From CAINEC01 sp046303115 (GTDB lineage Bacteria > Bacteroidota > Bacteroidia > AKYH767-A > OLB10): DNA of 20,870 nucleotides. The position numbers were made by a program, and so were the translations under genes. Positions within the stretch are counted from its first letter, which is position 1. The number at the start of each line of letters is the position of its first letter. Location: contig JBKCGZ010000033.1 of the NCBI GenBank assembly GCA_046303115.1, positions 1-20,870 on the forward strand, read 5' to 3'. The notes under the pieces were generated by a model, which saw only the letters and a list, made by a program, of their open reading frames with translations, was not told the DNA's origin and ran no database searches. Below, one piece after another: positions 15,548 through 20,870 of this stretch.

Positions 15548-17011
15548 ATGAAAATAGAAAAAATAAAAACCTTAGGTGATTTAAAAAAATCAGGATATCA
15601 ATCGAGGTCGATAAAAGATGAATTAAGAACTAACTTAATTGAAAAATTAAAATCAAGCAATCCTGTTTTTGAAGGTGTTCATGGTTTTGAGAATACTGTA
15701 ATTCCAGAGTTAGAACGAGCTATTTTATCTCGTCATAACATTAATTTGTTAGGTCTTCGTGGACAAGCCAAAACAAGATTAGCGCGTAAAATGGTGGAGC
15801 TGTTGGATGAGTATATTCCGTTTGTTGCTGGTTCAGAAATTAATGATGATCCATTAAAACCAATTTCACGTTACGCACAAGATTTAATTCAAGAAAAAGG
15901 CGATGATACTCCAATTGAATGGCTTCATCGAAGCAATCGTTTTTTTGAAAAATTAGCAACACCAGATGTAACGGTTGCAGATTTAATTGGTGATATTGAT
16001 CCGATAAAAGCAGCTAATTTGAAATTGTCATTTGCAGATGATCGAGTAATTCACTTCGGAATGATTCCTCGTGCGAATAGATGCATCTTTGTAATTAATG
16101 AGTTGCCCGATTTACAAGCGAGAATTCAAGTAGCATTATTTAATATTTTGCAGGAAGGCGATGTTCAAATTCGCGGATTTAAAGTGCGATTGAATTTAGA
16201 TATACAATTTATTTTTACTGCAAATCCTGAAGATTATACGAATCGTGGAAGTATTGTTACTCCATTAAAAGATCGTATTGGTTCGCAAATTTTAACGCAT
16301 TATCCAGATTCAATTGCAATAGCAAGAACCATTACAAGTCAAGAAGCGAAGTTGAATAAAGAGCAATCGGAGAGTGTGTATGTTCCAGGTTTAGCAAAAG
16401 ATTTATTAGAGCAGGTTTCTTTCGAGGCGCGTGAAAGCGAATACATAGATAATAAGAGTGGCGTGAGTGCACGATTAAGTATTACCGCTTACGAAAATTT
16501 AATCAGTACTGCTGAGCGTCGTGCATTAAAATCTGGTTCGTCAAATACAAGTGTTCGATTGTCTGATTTTATGGGAATTATTCCTGCAATTACGGGAAAG
16601 GTAGAACTTGTTTATGAGGGCGAGCAGGAAGGAGCAGCTATTGTAGCACAGCATTTAATTAATGATGCAATAAAAAGTTATTTCCCTGCTTATTTTCCGA
16701 AGATTGAAAAGTTGGAAAAGAATCCAGATAAAAGTCCTTATGCAAAAATAATTGAATGGTTTTTTAATGAGTCAGGATTTGAATTGTTAGATGATGTTAG
16801 TGATGCAGAATATAAAGCTCAGCTAGATCGCATAAAACCATTGGATGAATTAATTCAAAAATACCAACCTGAAATTTCGAAAGAAGATATTTACTTTATC
16901 AAAGAGTTTATTCTTTGGGGATTAGTATCGTATGATAAATTATCAAAAGATCGTATTGTTGAAGGGTATCAGTTTAGCGATATGATTGGGAACTTCATTA
17001 ATAAAATGTAG
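15548..17011 (+). CDS. MoxR / Mg-chelatase-I-like AAA+ ATPase
   Basis: A 487-residue AAA+ protein, presumed hexameric motor working with the VWA protein encoded just upstream. The Walker A motif is at 69-76 (GLRGQAKT, with K75 and T76). Walker B is CIFVINELPDL, in which the usual Asp is Asn184 followed by catalytic Glu185. The sensor-1 motif is FIFTANPEDY (N226), and the presumed arginine finger is R243 in TPLKDRIG. The ELPDL and NPEDYTNRG motifs are typical of a sub-family often called magnesium chelatase that I recall with the same NE Walker B, so Asn184 is probably a family trait and not a defect. An insert of about 70 residues (100-170) sits between Walker A and Walker B, and a helical lid with a long C-terminal extension covers about 275-487. 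It ends with a strong terminator at 17052-17087. Confidence 0.88.
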   Translation: MKIEKIKTLGDLKKSGYQSRSIKDELRTNLIEKLKSSNPVFEGVHGFENTVIPELERAILSRHNINLLGLRGQAKTRLARKMVELLDEYIPFVAGSEINDDPLKPISRYAQDLIQEKGDDTPIEWLHRSNRFFEKLATPDVTVADLIGDIDPIKAANLKLSFADDRVIHFGMIPRANRCIFVINELPDLQARIQVALFNILQEGDVQIRGFKVRLNLDIQFIFTANPEDYTNRGSIVTPLKDRIGSQILTHYPDSIAIARTITSQEAKLNKEQSESVYVPGLAKDLLEQVSFEARESEYIDNKSGVSARLSITAYENLISTAERRALKSGSSNTSVRLSDFMGIIPAITGKVELVYEGEQEGAAIVAQHLINDAIKSYFPAYFPKIEKLEKNPDKSPYAKIIEWFFNESGFELLDDVSDAEYKAQLDRIKPLDELIQKYQPEISKEDIYFIKEFILWGLVSYDKLSKDRIVEGYQFSDMIGNFINKM

Positions 17012-17051
17012 GTCACTTAATAGCTGATAAATCTTTAGGGAATTTAAAACG

Positions 17052-17087
17052 AAAGCCAACAGTAATTAGATTATTGTTGGCTTTTTT
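17052..17087. terminator. strong terminator, probably used from both sides
   Basis: A stem of 15 pairs (17052-17066 with 17070-17084, one G-T) has a three-base loop TAG. A T-run follows on the plus strand, and a TTTCGTTTT stretch on the minus strand. It lies between the AAA+ gene and the convergent TonB receptor gene. Confidence 0.9.
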
Positions 17088-17107
17088 ATATTAGTTCAGA
17101 AATACTA

Positions 17108-19483
17108 TCAAAACTCAAATATCACTCCTAGCGTAGGTACAACAGTGCCAGATGAATTTTCTAACTCCTTTAATTTATAAGAGTCTGGTTTGTCAGGATC
17201 AATTTCAGGAGATCCATTCGAGTCACGCACTACTGTTAAATACGGATTGAAATAAGTCTTCTGATTTAAGAAATTCTGAATGTCTAAGTAAAAATTCAAA
17301 GCCGACTTTTTAAAGAAGTATTTCTTGTCAACACGAATGTCTAATTGTGTAAATGTATTTGTCCTTCCAGTATTAAGTAAACTGTAATCGCGTATAGCCT
17401 GTCCTGCTACTGACCAATTTGAAATCAATGCACTCGCTGCATAATTGTTCGGTGTGTAAGGTGCGCCTGAACTCATTCTGAATTTCACTCCTGCTTCCCA
17501 ATTCTTCTTGAAAATTTTTCCTGCTGTTAAACTTAATGTATGACGGAAGTCGGAGCCCGAAGCGACATATTTATCGTCGCCATTGGTGAATTCGCTTTTG
17601 CCATACGTGTATGCAAGTAATGCGTAGAAATTCTTATATAACTTTTGTTGTACTAATAACTCGACTCCATAAGCTCTACCTTTAGAGTTTGCATCAACTG
17701 GTACATTTCCCACTACTCCAAAGTCGCTTCCTTGGTTGGCAATACTAATCGAATCGATTAAGTTTAAAGGATAATTTTCATATAGCTTATAATATCCTTC
17801 TACCGTGATACGGATGTTTTTATTCGATAGATATTCTAATCCAGCTACAACTTGCTTATTGCGGATGTAAGGAATATTCTTATTCGTAAATACACCAACG
17901 TTATTCTTAAATCCTAAAATGGTATAGGCAGGTAGTTGGTAATAAATCCCGCTGCTTGCATTAAAGTTAAACGATTTATAAATTTTTGTAGTTAGTGAAA
18001 TACGAGGAGAAAACTGATCTAACGGATTTTTCATTTTACTTCCGTAATTATTTCCATCTATTCTTGTTCCAAAGGAAACTGTTGTATTCGCTTTAGCAAA
18101 TGTTTTACTGATTTGTCCAAAGCCACTGTATTTTTGAAAATTGATAGCAGAGTTAAAATCTATCGTAATATTATTCGGTAGTTTGTTAAAAGTGCTGTTC
18201 GTGTAATTCGCATCTTCGATACCAATTCCGTAATTAATTTTCCAATTCTGAATTCGAACTGTTTCTTCAATGCGGACTTTGTTTTCAATTTCCGATGATT
18301 GATAATCTAATATTTTACCTGCTGATAAAGTCAAATCATTGTTTTCATATTTATTACTTGAATTATTCAAATGATTACGACTTAAAATAATCGTAGTAAA
18401 ACGATTTTTAGAATAATGACGATAAGATCCACCAATCGTATAATTCCATTGTTGGTAGGATGGAAGAGTACCTAATAAATACTTTTGTTCATCTGTTTCG
18501 TTTGCATCAAGATTCAATTTGAAATTATCAAATGCACCTAATCCAATAAATGTAAATTCATTTTTAGTGTCTGGTTTAATCTTGTACTTGAATTGAAAAT
18601 CATTATAAATAGGTAGAAAAGGTAATCCCAATGCGCTAAATAAAAACTGTAAATACGAGCGACGATATGAAGCAATTAATGTTGAGTTTTTTGAAATGGG
18701 TCCATCAAACACAGTAGCCAAATCACTCGCACCTAGTGTGAGCGAATAAAATGGTTTGTCATTTCTGCCATCTTTAAATTTGAAATCTAATACCGAGCTC
18801 ATCGTGTTTCCTCTATTCGCAGGAAAGGCTCCCGAGTAAAAATCTACATCCTGAATAAAATCCACATTTAACATTCCAACAGGTCCACCAGATGCGCCTT
18901 GCGTTGCAAAGTGATTGATGTTTGGTACTTCTATTCCATCAAGATAAAAACGATTTTCATTGGATGAACCACCTCTAACGATGAGGTCATTACGAAAAGT
19001 AGGAATAGATGCTACTCCGGGCAACGATTGAATAACCTTTGAAATATCTCTATTTCCACCAGGATTACGCTTGATTTCCGCAACACCTAAGGTTCGTACT
19101 GAAACAGGACTTTCTTCTCTTTTGATAAATACGGGGGCGGTAATCTCAACTTCGTTTAATTTTTTTACGTCCTCTTCCAACGCAACATTCACAATTGCTG
19201 TTTTGTTGGGCTGCATGATGACTTCAAAAACAGATTGCTTGATAAATCCTGTTAAGATTACTTCAAGATTATAGGTTCCTGGCTTGTCTATTTTTAATAA
19301 ATAATTTCCGAGGGTATCAGATGTTGTACTCGTGACCGATACTCCATTCTTCAAAACTACCACAGCAAAAGGTAATGGCTCGTTTGAAATAGCGTTGGTG
19401 ATCATCCCTGTTACCTTACATTCTTGTCCGAAGGTAATGATGCTAGAAAGAAGAAATAATGAAGCGAATAATAGTTTTTTCAT
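17108..19483 (-). CDS. TonB-dependent outer-membrane receptor with CarboxypepD-like N-terminal domain
   Basis: A 791-residue outer-membrane active transporter. Signal peptide: MKKLLFASLFLLSSIITFG. A carboxypeptidase-regulatory-like beta-sandwich (about 21-105; CKVTGMITNAISNEPLPFA) is followed by the TonB plug (about 120-230; ISKVIQSLPGVASIP, LIVRGGSSNENRFYLDGIEV) and a 22-strand type barrel to the C-terminal GVIFEF. The known mechanism is uptake of a substrate powered by TonB/ExbB/ExbD at the inner membrane. No clear TonB box was identified. No SusD-like lipoprotein, degradative enzyme, sigma/anti-sigma pair or metal-uptake gene is adjacent, so it is not a standard SusC in a polysaccharide locus and the substrate cannot be inferred. 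The barrel sequence resembles the Bacteroidetes receptors of the carboxypeptidase-domain type. It is a single-gene unit, divergent from the M16 peptidase with a 116-bp gap. Confidence 0.92.
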   Translation of the reverse strand: MKKLLFASLFLLSSIITFGQECKVTGMITNAISNEPLPFAVVVLKNGVSVTSTTSDTLGNYLLKIDKPGTYNLEVILTGFIKQSVFEVIMQPNKTAIVNVALEEDVKKLNEVEITAPVFIKREESPVSVRTLGVAEIKRNPGGNRDISKVIQSLPGVASIPTFRNDLIVRGGSSNENRFYLDGIEVPNINHFATQGASGGPVGMLNVDFIQDVDFYSGAFPANRGNTMSSVLDFKFKDGRNDKPFYSLTLGASDLATVFDGPISKNSTLIASYRRSYLQFLFSALGLPFLPIYNDFQFKYKIKPDTKNEFTFIGLGAFDNFKLNLDANETDEQKYLLGTLPSYQQWNYTIGGSYRHYSKNRFTTIILSRNHLNNSSNKYENNDLTLSAGKILDYQSSEIENKVRIEETVRIQNWKINYGIGIEDANYTNSTFNKLPNNITIDFNSAINFQKYSGFGQISKTFAKANTTVSFGTRIDGNNYGSKMKNPLDQFSPRISLTTKIYKSFNFNASSGIYYQLPAYTILGFKNNVGVFTNKNIPYIRNKQVVAGLEYLSNKNIRITVEGYYKLYENYPLNLIDSISIANQGSDFGVVGNVPVDANSKGRAYGVELLVQQKLYKNFYALLAYTYGKSEFTNGDDKYVASGSDFRHTLSLTAGKIFKKNWEAGVKFRMSSGAPYTPNNYAASALISNWSVAGQAIRDYSLLNTGRTNTFTQLDIRVDKKYFFKKSALNFYLDIQNFLNQKTYFNPYLTVVRDSNGSPEIDPDKPDSYKLKELENSSGTVVPTLGVIFEF

Positions 19484-19528
19484 AGATAATTAAAGCAAAT
19501 AAACAAAGCTATCGGTGTTTTGTTCATG

Positions 19529-19536
19529 CAAAGGTA
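19529..19536 (-). promoter_or_regulatory. putative -7 box of the TonB receptor gene
   Basis: On the minus strand this reads TACCTTTG, an exact TAnnTTTG match, about 45 nt upstream of the ATG at 19483. A TTTA resembling a -33 element lies about 20 nt further upstream. Confidence 0.5.
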
Positions 19537-19588
19537 AAATTCGGGGGCAAGAATTTCTAAATTCGATGGAATATTCACCACTCTTAAG

Positions 19589-19596
19589 TAAGTTTG
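19589..19596 (+). promoter_or_regulatory. putative -7 box of the M16 peptidase gene
   Basis: TAAGTTTG is an exact TAnnTTTG match. It ends only 3 nt before the ATG at 19600, so if used it would give a leaderless or nearly leaderless mRNA. No clear -33 element is seen. Confidence 0.4.
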
Positions 19597-19599
19597 TAC

Positions 19600-20832
19600 A
19601 TGTTAATTAGCGAAACCGTTATTCTCAAAAACGGATTAAAAGTTTTATACGAACATCATCCAACAGTGGTAGTCTCTCACGTTGCCGTAATGGTGAAGGC
19701 GGGTACACGCGATGAAGGCAAGAATGAAGAAGGACTAGCACATTATATTGAGCATTGCTTATTCAAGGGAACAAAGAATAGAAAGTCCTATCATATTTTA
19801 AATCGACTAGAAGTTATTGGAGGAGATTTAAATGCTTACACTACCAAAGAAGAAACTTGTTTGCATGCCTCAGTAATGAATCAATATTTGCCTCGCGCTG
19901 TAGAATTAATCGCAGATATTTTTCATAATTCAACTTTTCCTGACAAAGAAATAGAAAAAGAAAAAGATGTAATTATTGATGAAATTCATTCTTATCAGGA
20001 TACTCCTTATGAGCAGATTTTTGATGATTTCGAAGGGCAGGTTTTTAAAGGTCATTCATTAGGACATCCGATATTAGGTACTGAAAAGTCGTTGCGTTCA
20101 TTTAAACGCAAAAGCATTACTGATTTTATAAAACGAAATTACCATCCATCGGTAACGGTTTTTTCAGTGAGTGGATCAATTGGTTTAGAGAAAGCTGTCG
20201 CACTTGCAGAAGAATTTTTCGGCGGAAAAAAATTATCTACCTCCATCCCTAAACGTGGCGCTTTTAAAAAATATCAATCATCCGAAGTCGAAATTCCGAA
20301 GTCTATTTCACAGGTGCATTACATCAGTGGAATCCCCGCTTATGCATTAAATGATCCTCGTCGTTATACATTGGTGTTGCTTAATAATTTATTAGGCGGT
20401 CCAGGAATGAATTCACGATTAAATTTAAATGTTCGAGAGAAATACGGATTCACATATACGATTGAGTCGGGTTATCATACTTATAGTGATACCGGTATTT
20501 TCTTTTTGTATTTCGCGACAGATCAAAAGCATTTTACTAAAACATTGAAGTTGGCGAATCAAGAGTTGAAGAAGTTATGTGATCAGCCTTTAGGAGATAA
20601 ACTGTTTCAGCAATATCGTGAGCAATTGCTTGGACAAATCATGATGGCGCAAGAGAACAGACTAAGTGTATTGTTATCACGATCAAAAGCATTTTTAAAT
20701 TTTGGTTCTGTTATATCGGTGGATGAAATAAGAGCGAAAGTGAAGAGTGTGTCTGCAAAAGATATTCAAACGGCTGCAAAAGATTTATTAGGGAACAAGG
20801 ATAGATCCGCATTAATTTACAAACCGTTGTAG
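19600..20832 (+). CDS. M16 family zinc metallopeptidase (insulinase/processing-peptidase-like)
   Basis: A 410-residue member of the inverzincin family. The inverted zinc motif HxxEH is present at H48-Y-I-E51-H52 (EGLAHYIEHCLFKGT). The third ligand E128 (VIIDEIHSYQ) follows exactly 76 residues after H52, giving the classic HxxEH-x76-E. An active half (1 to about 200) and a second, non-catalytic half (to 410; the NLLGGPGMNSRLN and YGFTYTI motifs bind substrate in the family) make a normal single-unit length. There is no signal peptide, so a cytoplasmic role in degrading or processing peptides is likely; E. coli PqqL- and yeast MPP-like relatives show how diverse the family is. The frame extends two codons further to TTG 19594, but ATG 19600 is the natural start. 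The frame ends at TAG with no terminator before the next possible gene. Confidence 0.94.
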   Translation: MLISETVILKNGLKVLYEHHPTVVVSHVAVMVKAGTRDEGKNEEGLAHYIEHCLFKGTKNRKSYHILNRLEVIGGDLNAYTTKEETCLHASVMNQYLPRAVELIADIFHNSTFPDKEIEKEKDVIIDEIHSYQDTPYEQIFDDFEGQVFKGHSLGHPILGTEKSLRSFKRKSITDFIKRNYHPSVTVFSVSGSIGLEKAVALAEEFFGGKKLSTSIPKRGAFKKYQSSEVEIPKSISQVHYISGIPAYALNDPRRYTLVLLNNLLGGPGMNSRLNLNVREKYGFTYTIESGYHTYSDTGIFFLYFATDQKHFTKTLKLANQELKKLCDQPLGDKLFQQYREQLLGQIMMAQENRLSVLLSRSKAFLNFGSVISVDEIRAKVKSVSAKDIQTAAKDLLGNKDRSALIYKPL

Positions 20833-20848
20833 TCTGATTTCAAATTGT

Positions 20849-20856
20849 TATCTTAG
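20849..20856 (+). promoter_or_regulatory. putative -7 box before the next gene
   Basis: TATCTTAG has one mismatch to TAnnTTTG, with TTG (20827-20829) 19 nt upstream as a fitting -33 element. The predicted start is about 20860, at the ATG of 20861. Confidence 0.3.
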
Positions 20857-20860
20857 CATT

Positions 20861-20870
20861 ATGTTTAAAT
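20861..20870 (+). CDS. possible start of the next gene (cut by window end)
   Basis: ATG TTT AAA at the window edge follows the M16 stop by 28 nt, with a promoter-like site just upstream. Only three codons are visible, so the product cannot be named and the start itself is a guess. Confidence 0.3.

Overview
The window looks like a chromosomal segment of an AT-rich Bacteroidota (Bacteroidetes) bacterium. The evidence is a protein with a type IX secretion (T9SS) type-B C-terminal sorting domain, a TonB-dependent receptor with an N-terminal carboxypeptidase-regulatory-like domain, outer-membrane barrels ending in aromatic residues, a lack of Shine-Dalgarno sequences, and many sites matching the Bacteroidetes -7 promoter element TAnnTTTG. 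Genus cannot be told from the sequence. Most of the window is ordinary housekeeping and envelope biology. I see no transposase, integrase, phage module, CRISPR array, tRNA or rRNA.

Layout. 1-402 (+) is the 3' end of pyrF, a type-2 orotidine-5'-phosphate decarboxylase. 403-900 is a non-coding stretch with three spaced copies of a dyad-symmetric repeat. Each copy is followed at a fixed distance by a TAnnTTTG box, and the first two also by a GC-rich hairpin; the third sits just before the next gene. 901-2943 (+) is a two-gene unit: a membrane-anchored ComEA-like helix-hairpin-helix protein and an acyl-CoA dehydrogenase, closed by a strong terminator. 2993-3238 (-) is a small unknown protein. 3312-8143 (-) is a two-gene operon of a large periplasmic TPR protein and an outer-membrane beta-barrel. 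8331-9173 (+) is an unknown lipoprotein, convergent with 9228-12752 (-), a large PKD-type T9SS cargo. 12816-14186 (+) is an M20 metallodipeptidase. 14361-17011 (+) is a VWA protein followed by a MoxR/Mg-chelatase-like AAA+ ATPase. 17108-19483 (-) is a TonB-dependent receptor, and 19600-20832 (+) an M16 zinc peptidase. A possible next start codon lies at 20861.

How the genes work together. Four genes (TPR protein, barrel, T9SS cargo, TonB receptor) and the lipoprotein act at or beyond the outer membrane. The TPR/barrel pair and the VWA/AAA+ pair are the two places where neighbouring genes clearly suggest a joint machine. Nearly every transcription unit ends in a recognisable intrinsic terminator, several placed between convergent genes so that they can serve both strands.

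The best candidate for something undescribed is the 403-900 repeat region. It looks like a triplicated regulatory cassette with potential very short, near-leaderless transcripts.
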